From NCBI GenBank assembly GCA_947472115.1, contig CANIZU010000008.1:1-24154 (forward strand): a DNA stretch of 24,154 nt. The letters are read 5' to 3'. Shown in pieces: positions 16,590 to 24,154 of the stretch. Every line of letters begins with the position of its first letter. Position 1 is the first letter of the stretch. Position numbers and translations under genes: made by a program. Below the pieces are notes generated by a model. It saw only the letters and a list, made by a program, of their open reading frames with translations. It searched no databases and was not told the DNA's origin. Source of the stretch: Flavobacteriales bacterium. GTDB lineage: Bacteria > Bacteroidota > Bacteroidia > NS11-12g > UBA955.

Positions 16590-17987
16590 TTGAAAAACAA
16601 GTACGTTGACCTAATCAACCAAACTTTCTACTTCCCCACGGAAGAGTTCAAGTTAGACAGTAACGACAATTTAGAATTCCACGGAATTCCCATGATGGAC
16701 CTGATTGAACAATACGGGACACCATTGAAATTCACCTACTTACCTAAGATATCCGAGAATATCCAAAAGGCAAGAACTTGGTTCAATGTGGCCATCGCCA
16801 AAGCCGACTACCAAGGTAAATACTACTATTGTTATTGTACAAAGAGCAATCACTTCTCACACGTCATCGACGAAGTGCTCAAGAACAACGTACACATCGA
16901 AACATCGTCGGCCTTTGATATAAACATCCTAGAGAACCTCTTTGAACAAGGGAAAATCAGCAAAGACAAGTTCATCGTTTGCAACGGTTTCAAGAAGGAA
17001 AACTACATCGAAAACATTGCAAATCTGATCAATAACGATTGGACAAACGTAATTCCTGTCATGGATAACAGCAATGAAATTGACTTACTTACCCAATACA
17101 CCGACAAACCCGTTACAGTTGGAATTAGAATTGCCGCGGAAGAAGAACCCAAATTCGAATTTTACACTTCGCGATTAGGCATCGGATACAAAGACTTGGT
17201 CAACTTTTACAGAACCAAAGTAAAAAAGAATAAAAACGTGAAGTTGAAAATGCTCCACTTCTTTATCAATACGGGCATTTACGACACCGCTTACTACTGG
17301 AACGAATTGCACAAGTGTTTAAAGGTGTATTGCGAACTCAAGCAGGAGTGCCCCGACCTAGACACACTAAACATCGGCGGCGGATTCCCAATCAAAAACT
17401 CACTTACATTTGATTACGATTACGAATACATGGCCACGGAAATCGTGAGTCAGATCAAGCAAGTATGTACCGAGAACAACATCCCTGAGCCAAATATCTT
17501 CACTGAATTTGGATCATTCACCGTGGGAGAAGCCGGAGGAAACATTTATTCTGTCCTCGACCAAAAATCACAAAACGATCGTGAAAAATGGAATATGATC
17601 GATTCGAGCTTTATGACTACCCTTCCCGATGCTTGGGCAATCAACAAGAAATTCATTATGCTTCCGATAAACCGTTGGAATGAAGAGCAAGAACGCGTAT
17701 TGTTGGGTGGCATCACCTGCGATAGCGACGATTACTACAACTCAGAGCAACACGTAAACGCGATTTATCTTCCAAAATACGACCCAGCGGATCCATTGTA
17801 CTTGGGATTCTTCAACACGGGCGCATATCAGGAAAGTATTGGAGGCTATGGTGGAATTCAACACTGTCTTACCCCAGCGCCAAAACACGTGATTATTGAT
17901 CGCGATGAAAACGGCGACCATCACTTCCGTTTGTTCTCTAAAGAGCAGAGTTACAAGAGCATGCTGAAAACATTGGGATACATGTAA
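16590..17987 (+). CDS. speA: Arginine decarboxylase, PLP-dependent alanine-racemase-fold type
   Basis: This 465-aa protein belongs to the Bacteroidota arginine decarboxylase group (fold-type III PLP enzymes), which make agmatine for polyamine synthesis. The PLP lysine is K85 in CTKSNHF, followed by HVIDEVL. The phosphate-binding GGG is at 263-265 in LNIGGGFPI, FTEFGSFTVGEAGG stands in place of the usual EPGR loop, and the catalytic cysteine is C377 in ITCDSDD. A conserved GAYQESIGGYGG closes the barrel. The start is TTG: a stop at 16569-16571 excludes any upstream ATG, and the N-terminus (MKNKYVDLI) agrees with relatives as I recall them. Substrate (arginine rather than a related diamino acid) is from family knowledge. 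No agmatinase gene lies nearby. Confidence 0.88.
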   Translation: MKNKYVDLINQTFYFPTEEFKLDSNDNLEFHGIPMMDLIEQYGTPLKFTYLPKISENIQKARTWFNVAIAKADYQGKYYYCYCTKSNHFSHVIDEVLKNNVHIETSSAFDINILENLFEQGKISKDKFIVCNGFKKENYIENIANLINNDWTNVIPVMDNSNEIDLLTQYTDKPVTVGIRIAAEEEPKFEFYTSRLGIGYKDLVNFYRTKVKKNKNVKLKMLHFFINTGIYDTAYYWNELHKCLKVYCELKQECPDLDTLNIGGGFPIKNSLTFDYDYEYMATEIVSQIKQVCTENNIPEPNIFTEFGSFTVGEAGGNIYSVLDQKSQNDREKWNMIDSSFMTTLPDAWAINKKFIMLPINRWNEEQERVLLGGITCDSDDYYNSEQHVNAIYLPKYDPADPLYLGFFNTGAYQESIGGYGGIQHCLTPAPKHVIIDRDENGDHHFRLFSKEQSYKSMLKTLGYM

Positions 17988-18111
17988 TTCTGCGCCACAG
18001 ATTACAGTACCATTACATTTTGAGTATTAGCCACTGTCAAAATAGAGGCAATTCATCGATCCGTAATTTCACAAGAAAATTTCATAAAGTTTACATTTTC
18101 TGAATCAGTAA

Positions 18112-18129
18112 TCACGAACAAAATCGTGA
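18112..18129. promoter_or_regulatory. Inverted repeat at the katG promoter
   Basis: TCACGA, a 6-nt spacer and TCGTGA form a perfect inverted repeat. It ends in GAACTTTG (18128-18135), which is one base off the -7 consensus TAnnTTTG, and no TTG stands about 19 nt upstream. A poor promoter with an operator over its upstream half is what an activated peroxide-response gene would show. The regulator cannot be named from this. The rest of the 169-bp gap before katG shows nothing else, and no terminator follows speA. Confidence 0.45.
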
Positions 18130-18156
18130 ACTTTGTGTTATAATTAAAAATAACAT

Positions 18157-20376
18157 ATGTCAGATTCACATCATACCGGAAATCCAAGCGGGGAAGCAAA
18201 ATGCCCGTTCAATCATGGACAAAGCCCAAAAGTAGCGGGTGCTGGAACAAGCAACCAAGACTGGTGGCCAAACCAATTGAATTTAAACGCTTTACGCCAA
18301 CACTCTAATCTTTCCAATCCTTTAGGCAGCGACTTCAACTACGCCGAGGAATTTAAAAACCTCGACCTAGACGCCTTAAAGCAAGACATCATCGAGGTAA
18401 TGACAACCTCTCAAGATTGGTGGCCTGCAGATTACGGTCATTACGGACCATTTTTTATCCGTATGGCTTGGCATAGCGCGGGAACCTACCGTACATCGGA
18501 CGGTCGCGGTGGAGCAGGCGCTGGAATGCAAAGATTTGCTCCATTAAATAGCTGGCCCGACAATACGAACTTAGACAAAGCGCGTTTATTGCTTTGGCCT
18601 ATCAAACAAAAATACGGCCAACAAATTTCTTGGGCCGATATGATGATTTTGGCAGGAAACGTAGCCCTGGAAAATATGGGATTCAAAACATTTGGTTTCG
18701 CTGGCGGTCGCGCCGATGTATGGGAAGCCGAAGAAGTATACTGGGGTTCTGAGCGCAAATGGCTAGAAGATAAGCGTTACGTGGGTGACCGTGAATTAGA
18801 GAATCCTTTGGCCGCGGTTCAAATGGGTTTGATTTACGTAAATCCAGAAGGACCTAATGGCAACCCCGACCCTATCGCTTCAGCAAAAGACATTCGCGAA
18901 ACTTTCGCAAGAATGGCAATGGACGATATCGAAACGGTGGCTTTGATTGCTGGCGGACATACATTTGGTAAAACACATGGTGCCGCTGATCCTAGCAAAT
19001 ACGTCGGTCCAGAACCTGCCGGAGCTGATATCGCGATGCAAGGTATGGGATGGAAAAACACGTTTGGAACTGGAAATGCAGGCGACACCATCACTAGCGG
19101 ATTGGAAGGTGCATGGACAACAACCCCAACCCAATGGAGCAACAATTACTTTGAGAACTTATTTGGATACGAATGGGAACTCACAAAAAGCCCAGCAGGC
19201 GCGCAACAATGGAAGCCCAAAGGCAATGCCGGCGAAGGCTTGGTGCCAGATGCCCACGATGCGTCAAAGAAACACGCTCCATTTATGCTAACAACCGATT
19301 TGGCTTTGCGTTTAGATCCATCGTATGAGAAAATTTCTCGTCGTTTCTTGGAAAACCCAGAGGAATTTGCAGATGCTTTCGCTCGTGCTTGGTTCAAATT
19401 AACACACCGCGATATGGGTCCGAGAGACCGTTATTTGGGATCAGATGTTCCAGCGGAAGTATTGATTTGGCAAGATCCAATTTCAAAACCTACATATACA
19501 GCACTAGATTCAGCCGATATCACTTCTTTGAAGAATTCAATTGAGGCATCGGGCTTAACCGTATCTCAATTGGTTTCAACAGCTTGGGCTTCTGCCTCTA
19601 CTTTCCGTGGCTCAGACAAGCGCGGCGGTGCAAATGGCGCTCGTGTTCGTTTGGCTCCACAGAAATATTGGAAAGTAAACAATCCAAGTCAATTGGGCCA
19701 TGTTATCGATACCCTAGAAAATATTCAAAAAGCCTTCAACAACAGCCAATCCAATGACAAAGGCATTTCACTAGCCGATACTATCGTTTTGGGTGGATGC
19801 GTTGGCGTTGAAATGGCTGCCAAAAATGCAGGTCATACCGTTACCGTTCCCTTTACCCCAGGTAGAGGAGATGCAAGCGAAAAAGAAACCGATGTCGCTT
19901 CATTCTCTGTATTGGAACCCCATGCGGATGCTTTCAGAAACTGCAACAGCAATCACAGATTGGGTGCGTCTGAAGAGTTATTGATCGACAAAGCGCAATT
20001 GCTTAATTTAACTGCTCCAGAAATGGCAGTATTATTGGGTGGAATGCGTGTTTTGAACACCAACTTCGACAATTCTAACCACGGTGTATTCACCAATCGT
20101 CCAGAGGCCCTAACAAACGATTTCTACGTCAACCTAATGGATATCAACACCACTTGGTCCGCGGTATCCGACAAGCAAGACGAATTCGTTGGCAAGCATC
20201 GCACAACGGGTGAAACCTTGTGGACAGGAACACGTGTAGATCTAATCATGGGTTCAAACTCAGAATTAAGAGCCATCGCGGAAGTTTATGGATACAAATC
20301 TGCCGAATCTAAGTTCGTACATGATTTTGTAGCCGCTTGGCACAAGGTGATGAACTTGGATCGATTCGATATCTAA
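18157..20376 (+). CDS. katG: Catalase-peroxidase
   Basis: This 739-aa haem enzyme destroys hydrogen peroxide with both catalase and peroxidase activity. All key residues are in place: distal R102, W105 and H106 in IRMAWHSAGTY; Y227 in GLIYVNPEGP; M253 in TFARMAMDD; proximal H268 in GGHTFGKTHGA. The Trp-Tyr-Met spacing (122 and 26 residues) equals that of the known covalent adduct. The second, haem-less domain is complete (about residues 430-739). The N-terminus has no signal peptide, so the enzyme is cytoplasmic. The start agrees with the family's SGEAKCPFNHG beginning. A long hairpin terminator follows. Confidence 0.98.
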   Translation: MSDSHHTGNPSGEAKCPFNHGQSPKVAGAGTSNQDWWPNQLNLNALRQHSNLSNPLGSDFNYAEEFKNLDLDALKQDIIEVMTTSQDWWPADYGHYGPFFIRMAWHSAGTYRTSDGRGGAGAGMQRFAPLNSWPDNTNLDKARLLLWPIKQKYGQQISWADMMILAGNVALENMGFKTFGFAGGRADVWEAEEVYWGSERKWLEDKRYVGDRELENPLAAVQMGLIYVNPEGPNGNPDPIASAKDIRETFARMAMDDIETVALIAGGHTFGKTHGAADPSKYVGPEPAGADIAMQGMGWKNTFGTGNAGDTITSGLEGAWTTTPTQWSNNYFENLFGYEWELTKSPAGAQQWKPKGNAGEGLVPDAHDASKKHAPFMLTTDLALRLDPSYEKISRRFLENPEEFADAFARAWFKLTHRDMGPRDRYLGSDVPAEVLIWQDPISKPTYTALDSADITSLKNSIEASGLTVSQLVSTAWASASTFRGSDKRGGANGARVRLAPQKYWKVNNPSQLGHVIDTLENIQKAFNNSQSNDKGISLADTIVLGGCVGVEMAAKNAGHTVTVPFTPGRGDASEKETDVASFSVLEPHADAFRNCNSNHRLGASEELLIDKAQLLNLTAPEMAVLLGGMRVLNTNFDNSNHGVFTNRPEALTNDFYVNLMDINTTWSAVSDKQDEFVGKHRTTGETLWTGTRVDLIMGSNSELRAIAEVYGYKSAESKFVHDFVAAWHKVMNLDRFDI

Positions 20377-20394
20377 GTTTACCGAATAGTCTAA

Positions 20395-20431
20395 AAGGAA
20401 CCGCAAATTTGAATTAAATTTGCGGTTCCTT
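20395..20431 (+). terminator. Rho-independent terminator after katG
   Basis: A perfect 16-bp stem (AAGGAACCGCAAATTT / AAATTTGCGGTTCCTT) with a 5-nt loop GAATT begins 19 nt past the katG stop and is followed by CTTTTTATA. It is the longest hairpin in the window. A TAAATTTG (20415-20422) within it fits a -7 box for the next gene. Confidence 0.93.
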
Positions 20432-20443
20432 CTTTTTATATCC

Positions 20444-20653
20444 ATGCCAAACGACCCCCTACACGGAATCACCCTCGAGAAAATCATCATCGAGTTGCAA
20501 GAGAAATACGGATGGGAAGGATTGGCCGATCGCGTTCGGATTAATTGCTTTTACGAAAATCCCAGCGTGCAATCCAGTCTCAAATTCTTGAGAAAAACGC
20601 CGTGGGCCAGAAAAAAAGTAGAAGACCTTTATATCCGATTTAAAACCAAATAA
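20444..20653 (+). CDS. VF530 family (DUF2132) small protein
   Basis: This 69-aa protein matches the VF530 family nearly end to end: DPLHGITLEKIIIELQEKYGWEGL, then RVRINCFYENPSVQSSLKFLRKTPWARKKVEDLY. The family is small and helical with SAP-like or DNA-binding suggestions from structure; its function is not established. The start is the ATG at 20444; a TTG eight codons earlier in frame lies inside the terminator stem and is not plausible. It ends 7 nt before the next gene, with which it is probably cotranscribed. Confidence 0.88.
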   Translation: MPNDPLHGITLEKIIIELQEKYGWEGLADRVRINCFYENPSVQSSLKFLRKTPWARKKVEDLYIRFKTK

Positions 20654-20660
20654 TCAAACA

Positions 20661-21293
20661 ATGGCTATGAAAATTTCAACGGTTGATCATTTTCTCACCT
20701 CTGGTTGCGGTCGTTGCAAATATTTCGATACCCCGCAATGCAAGGTTCACACATGGACAGAAGAACTCCAACTACTTCGAGGTCTTGCTTTGGATAGCGG
20801 CCTAAAAGAGGAAATCAAATGGGGATTCCCATGTTACAGCAACGCTGAAAAAAAGAACATCTTCATGATTGGAGCATTTAAGGAGTTTTGTTCGTTGAGC
20901 TTTTTCAAAGGGGTATTATTCAACGATGCGCATCAGTTGCTGCAAAAAGCGGGAGAAAATTCTCAAACGATGCGACTACTTAAGTTCACCAGCCCCGAGC
21001 AAGTAATTGAGCACAGCACCATCATCTCTCAGTATATCCAAGAGGCTATTGAAATTGAAAAATCAGGCGTAAAAATCCAGAAACCAGACCCATCGCAACT
21101 CGACCTTTGTCAGGAGTTAGTGTTAAAATTCGAAGAATTGCCAGAATTGAAAATCGCATTTGAGAAACTCACGCCCGGTCGTCAACGAGGCTACAACCTT
21201 CATTTTTCCGATGCGAAACAATCAGCCACCAGAATTTCAAGAATTGAGAAGTACATCCCCAAAATTTTGAGCGGTAAGGGATTTCAAGATTAA
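20661..21293 (+). CDS. YdeI/DUF1801-family protein with N-terminal CxxC-CxxH motif
   Basis: This 210-aa protein belongs to the YdeI/YdhG-type DUF1801 family. The core shows LKEEIKWGFPCYSNAEKKNIFMIGAFKEFCSLSFFKGVLF, then ENSQTMRLLKFTS and a helical YIQEAIEIEKSGVKI. A C-terminal basic region (LTPGRQRGYNLHFSDAKQSATRISRIEKYIPKIL) matches the OmpD-associated DUF1905-like tail of YdeI proteins. Near the N-terminus, C16-x2-C19-x7-C27-x2-H30 resembles a metal knuckle; in relatives I recall the Cys residues as conserved. The molecular function is unknown; iron-chaperone-like roles have been proposed for relatives. It begins 7 nt after the VF530 gene. Met3 is an alternative start. Only 18 bp separate it from the convergent symporter gene, with no terminator seen. 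Confidence 0.85.
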   Translation: MAMKISTVDHFLTSGCGRCKYFDTPQCKVHTWTEELQLLRGLALDSGLKEEIKWGFPCYSNAEKKNIFMIGAFKEFCSLSFFKGVLFNDAHQLLQKAGENSQTMRLLKFTSPEQVIEHSTIISQYIQEAIEIEKSGVKIQKPDPSQLDLCQELVLKFEELPELKIAFEKLTPGRQRGYNLHFSDAKQSATRISRIEKYIPKILSGKGFQD

Positions 21294-21311
21294 AGGGAAT
21301 TAACCCAGTAA

Positions 21312-22913
21312 TTATTTTGATTTCCAATTTTGGGCGTAATGGATGACACCCATCCCTACAATCATTATCAAGGCGTTGCCGATCAAACTCTCGTATCCTA
21401 TCACGTAATCACCAAACCACGGCTTTCCTGCTGTATTTAAATTATACCACAATTTCTCAACTGCGTTAAATCGATCCAAATCTCTTCCCGAAGACCATAC
21501 CCCAGAAGCATCGCTCAATTTTAGTAAATACGTAATAATTGGAGAGATCAAACTCCAAATCACAACCCACGCCCCACGAGGATTCCAGCGGGTAAATATC
21601 CCCACCACAAACAATCCCAACAGCGGACCATAAGTATATGTCGCTACCATCAAAACCGTGTCGATCAAAGAACTTTCATTGAGCCAATAAAACAATAGAA
21701 TACAAAAGAACAGCGCAACGGCAAACCCAAAATGCAAGCGCTGCCTTATTTTTCGCTTGTACCCATCTGAATGCGTATCATCAGAATCGCCCAACCCTAA
21801 AAAGTCATGATAAACGCTGGTTGTCAATGTGGTTAAAACACTATCCGCACTGCTAAACGTAGCCGCACTCAACCCCAACATAAAGGCAAAGGGCACCAAC
21901 CAAGGCTCTCCAAACAAATTCAAATGCCCGTTCAACGCCAACATAGGAAAAATCCCATCGGTGGAAGGCTTTCCATTTAATGTCGGTATGGCGATTTGAT
22001 ACTTTTGCAAATAGGCGTGTAACATCACCCCCAAACTCAAGAAAAATACATTCACAACCATCACAACCAATCCTGTGGTCACCATGTTTTTCTGGGCATC
22101 CCCAAGCGACTTACAGCTCAGATTCTTTTGCATCATATTCTGATCAAGGCCCGTCATTGCAATACACATCGCGGCACCTCCCAAAAACTGCTTCCAAAAA
22201 TTCAGTTTGCTGTTGGCATCCCAAACGAAGACATCACTCATCTCAGACGACATAATTCGATGCCAGGGTGAATCGCCACCTTTTTGCCAAAAATCAAACC
22301 ACTCCAAGCCATCGGCCAGGGCAAACACACAAACCAGAACGCCGCCAATCAAAAAGACACTCTGTAAAGCATCTGTCACAACGAGTGTTTTAATGCCGCC
22401 TTTCATCGTGTAGGCTAATATCAAAAGGAGAATCACAATAACCGACACAAAAAAGGGCACGCCCATCGGTCCAAACAAATAGGTCTGTAATACGGCAACA
22501 GTAAGAAACAAACGAGCTGCGCTCCCCAACAACCGAGACAAAACAAAAAACGATGCGCCCACCCGTTGGTGTTCCAATCCAAGTCGAGTCCCTAAATAGG
22601 TATAAATCGAAGTAAGATTTTGTTTATAGTAAAGCGGCAAAAGCACATAAGCGATGACAAAATACCCCGCCACATAACCAAACACCACCTGCATGTAACT
22701 CCAATGAGCCGCATTGACTGCCCCAGGAACAGAAATAAAAGAGACCCCACTCATGCTATCACTGAGCATTCCCAGCGCCACCATCCACCAAATACTCTGT
22801 TTATTCCCAACAAAATAGCCATTGTCGTTCGCCTTCTTGCCCGTGATATAGCCAACAAAAAGCAGCATAAAAAAATACAGCGCTAAAGACAACAAGATCA
22901 AATTAAAACTCAT
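21312..22913 (-). CDS. Sodium:solute symporter (SSS/SLC5 family)
   Basis: This 533-aa inner-membrane protein has about 13 hydrophobic helices and the LeuT-fold pattern of the SSS family. Features are the unwound first helix (MLSDSMSGVSFISVPG), the TGLDQNMMQKNLSCKSLGDAQKNM segment after helix 6, and the sodium-site helix with SSADS at 354-358 (FSSADSVLTTLTTSVYHDF). A short loop insertion (DTHSDGYKRKIRQRL) follows. The substrate is not given by the sequence: the family carries sugars, sialic acid, inositol, amino acids and more. Its start overlaps the stop of the upstream gene (ATGA, 4 nt), so the two are translated from one message. Confidence 0.9.
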   Translation of the reverse strand: MSFNLILLSLALYFFMLLFVGYITGKKANDNGYFVGNKQSIWWMVALGMLSDSMSGVSFISVPGAVNAAHWSYMQVVFGYVAGYFVIAYVLLPLYYKQNLTSIYTYLGTRLGLEHQRVGASFFVLSRLLGSAARLFLTVAVLQTYLFGPMGVPFFVSVIVILLLILAYTMKGGIKTLVVTDALQSVFLIGGVLVCVFALADGLEWFDFWQKGGDSPWHRIMSSEMSDVFVWDANSKLNFWKQFLGGAAMCIAMTGLDQNMMQKNLSCKSLGDAQKNMVTTGLVVMVVNVFFLSLGVMLHAYLQKYQIAIPTLNGKPSTDGIFPMLALNGHLNLFGEPWLVPFAFMLGLSAATFSSADSVLTTLTTSVYHDFLGLGDSDDTHSDGYKRKIRQRLHFGFAVALFFCILLFYWLNESSLIDTVLMVATYTYGPLLGLFVVGIFTRWNPRGAWVVIWSLISPIITYLLKLSDASGVWSSGRDLDRFNAVEKLWYNLNTAGKPWFGDYVIGYESLIGNALIMIVGMGVIHYAQNWKSK

Positions 22914-24154
22914 GGAGTGGTTTTCTTTTTGGGTAAATTCAACAAATTCCGTAACGACTCATCGGTATATAACTGTTCCGCGGCCAATTGTAAAGGCAAG
23001 TAAATCAAAGTATTATTTTTGATTTCAAGCTTTCTAAATGCATCGCCGGACAATGCGTAAAACCTGCCTTCCGTATCTTTTGCGGCAAAAAAGGCCACTC
23101 GAGCGGGATCAAATTGCAACGCAAATTCACGCGTCTGCATCAGGGGAGCACTAGAACCTACAGGCACTGAATACACCTGTACCGCATCGGGCTTTTTATA
23201 GCCTACAACAAACTGAGCAACATCTATAGGAGCTTGGCCTTGATCAGAAACAACCAAATTGAGCGACAAAACCGAATCAGGCGACATCGGCGATGCCCAG
23301 GCAAATCGACCCGTACTGCGAATTTTGAATGAGTTACGAACTAAACCTTTGGGCAGGGCACCTGTTTCCAGAGCCAACACCGCCGTTTGCTGATACTGTT
23401 TTTGAAATTGCTGCGCTTGATATACTTGAAACGCATGGTCCTTTTGCAAATGCAAAGCCAATACTTGTCGGATCAACTTTTCAAATTTTACTTGTTCTCG
23501 ACTTGCTTTCTTTGGGTTATCCGACCAACGTATCTTTGGCTGCAACAATTCGATTTGATACAAGCCTTCTGAACTTCTCAGCAAAATATTGACCTGATTC
23601 CCGCTTTGATACAAAGAGAAATCCCAAAATTTATGAATCCTAAAAAACAAATCCATCACTTCTTTTTTCTCCCAATTGGTCCGAAATGCAATAGGATAAT
23701 CTCTCAATGGCTTCAACTCTGGAAATAAGAGCTCCGTTTTATCGTACAAAACCATTTCAAAGACACCCTTTTCTGTTGCCACCTTGCCTTGAAACTTTCT
23801 CACCCCAATCACACCCCTACCTCTACGCAAAACCATTTGATTTTCATTGGCAGCCTTCTCCCCAACCCTTGCCACGTGAAATTCTGAAAATTTAGCCAAC
23901 GCTTGCTTGCTCTCGTCTGGATTTAACAAATAATTATAGCCCTGGGTACCAATCCTCTCCTCTAATCCCGCCACATTCACAGAAGTCTGAACCGTAGCCG
24001 TCTTTCTACCCGCATAAAACTGATAAAAATCAATTGCCGCCATATTGTCATCCGAGAAATCATAATCGTAATCATAATGATTCTTCCACCGATTCCTCTT
24101 TCCATCCCATGCATAAAATCGAGCATTATAATCCGGAGCGCAAACAAATCTCAC
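22910..24154 (-). CDS. Unrecognised protein, C-terminal part (5' end outside window)
   Basis: The frame is open to the right edge, so at least 414 residues of a longer or just-beginning protein are visible; the first codon here (GTG) need not be the start. The visible part begins in a Tyr/Asp-rich stretch (HYDYDYDFSDD). It continues with alternating beta-like segments (GVIGVRKFQGKVATEKGVFEMVLY) and aromatic-rich strands (FWDFSLYQSG), and has a Gln-rich helix (QKDHAFQVYQAQQFQKQYQQ) in the middle. The C-terminal part reads VLSLNLVVSDQGQAPIDVAQFVVGYKKP. No membrane helix is present in this part and no catalytic motif is recognised. It overlaps the symporter by 4 nt and is likely its functional partner. 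Confidence 0.75.
   Translation of the reverse strand: MRFVCAPDYNARFYAWDGKRNRWKNHYDYDYDFSDDNMAAIDFYQFYAGRKTATVQTSVNVAGLEERIGTQGYNYLLNPDESKQALAKFSEFHVARVGEKAANENQMVLRRGRGVIGVRKFQGKVATEKGVFEMVLYDKTELLFPELKPLRDYPIAFRTNWEKKEVMDLFFRIHKFWDFSLYQSGNQVNILLRSSEGLYQIELLQPKIRWSDNPKKASREQVKFEKLIRQVLALHLQKDHAFQVYQAQQFQKQYQQTAVLALETGALPKGLVRNSFKIRSTGRFAWASPMSPDSVLSLNLVVSDQGQAPIDVAQFVVGYKKPDAVQVYSVPVGSSAPLMQTREFALQFDPARVAFFAAKDTEGRFYALSGDAFRKLEIKNNTLIYLPLQLAAEQLYTDESLRNLLNLPKKKTTP

Noticed and set aside
18138..18152. PerR-box-like sequence before katG
   Set aside because: The 15-mer matches the TTATAATnATTATAA consensus at only 10 of 14 positions in AT-rich DNA, which is expected by chance.
20420..20443. TTG start for the VF530 gene
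   Set aside because: It lies inside the terminator hairpin, and the conserved family sequence begins just after the ATG at 20444.

Overview
The window looks like ordinary chromosomal DNA from a member of the Bacteroidota. Four things support this. Several genes are preceded by the phylum's sigma-70 type promoter (TTG, about 19 nt, TAnnTTTG). The genes lack clear Shine-Dalgarno sequences. A PorW/SprE lipoprotein of the type IX secretion and gliding system is present. The ATP synthase cluster ends at atpG without atpD and atpC, and its AtpB carries a signal peptide and a long periplasmic N-terminus. I cannot assign a genus. Base composition and codon use look even throughout, and I see no insertion sequence, phage gene, CRISPR array, tRNA or rRNA.

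Layout. 2-76 (+): last 24 codons of an unidentified gene, overlapping the start of a bifunctional Rel/SpoT (p)ppGpp synthetase-hydrolase (76-2313). 2320-2343: terminator shared by rel and the convergent atpG. 2368-8389 (-): one long unit read right to left: bactofilin, AtpZ (59 codons, 7766-7945), an AtpI-like four-helix protein, atpB, atpE, atpF, atpH, atpA, atpG. It starts from a very good consensus promoter at 8418-8448. Upstream of it (8462-8836, -) lies a small membrane-anchored coiled-coil protein that resembles the N-terminus of an M23 peptidase but lacks the peptidase domain. 8894-13845 (+): porW/sprE, then a class A penicillin-binding protein. 13903-15432 (+): rpmE2 with its own promoter and terminator, then a GlmU-like sugar nucleotidyltransferase whose promoter overlaps that terminator and may give a leaderless mRNA. 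15518-16441 (-): malate dehydrogenase. 16590-20376 (+): arginine decarboxylase (TTG start), then katG. 20444-21293 (+): VF530-family protein and a YdeI/DUF1801-family protein. 21312-24154 (-): a sodium:solute symporter, overlapping by 4 nt an unrecognised gene that runs off the right edge.

How the genes fit together. The central 10 kb is envelope and energy biology: proton-driven ATP synthesis, a bactofilin scaffold with a neighbouring membrane anchor, type IX secretion, and peptidoglycan polymerisation. The rest is metabolism (TCA cycle, polyamine synthesis, amino-sugar activation), stringent response, peroxide defence and transport. Every gene but two falls in a recognised family. I found no convincing new multi-gene system. 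The points worth checking are regulatory (leaderless glmU-like gene, hairpin after atpE, palindromes at the bactofilin and katG promoters) or concern small divergent proteins (the peptidase-less anchor, the CxxC/CxxH motif in the YdeI protein, the unknown partner of the symporter). No stretch longer than 170 bases lacks a gene.
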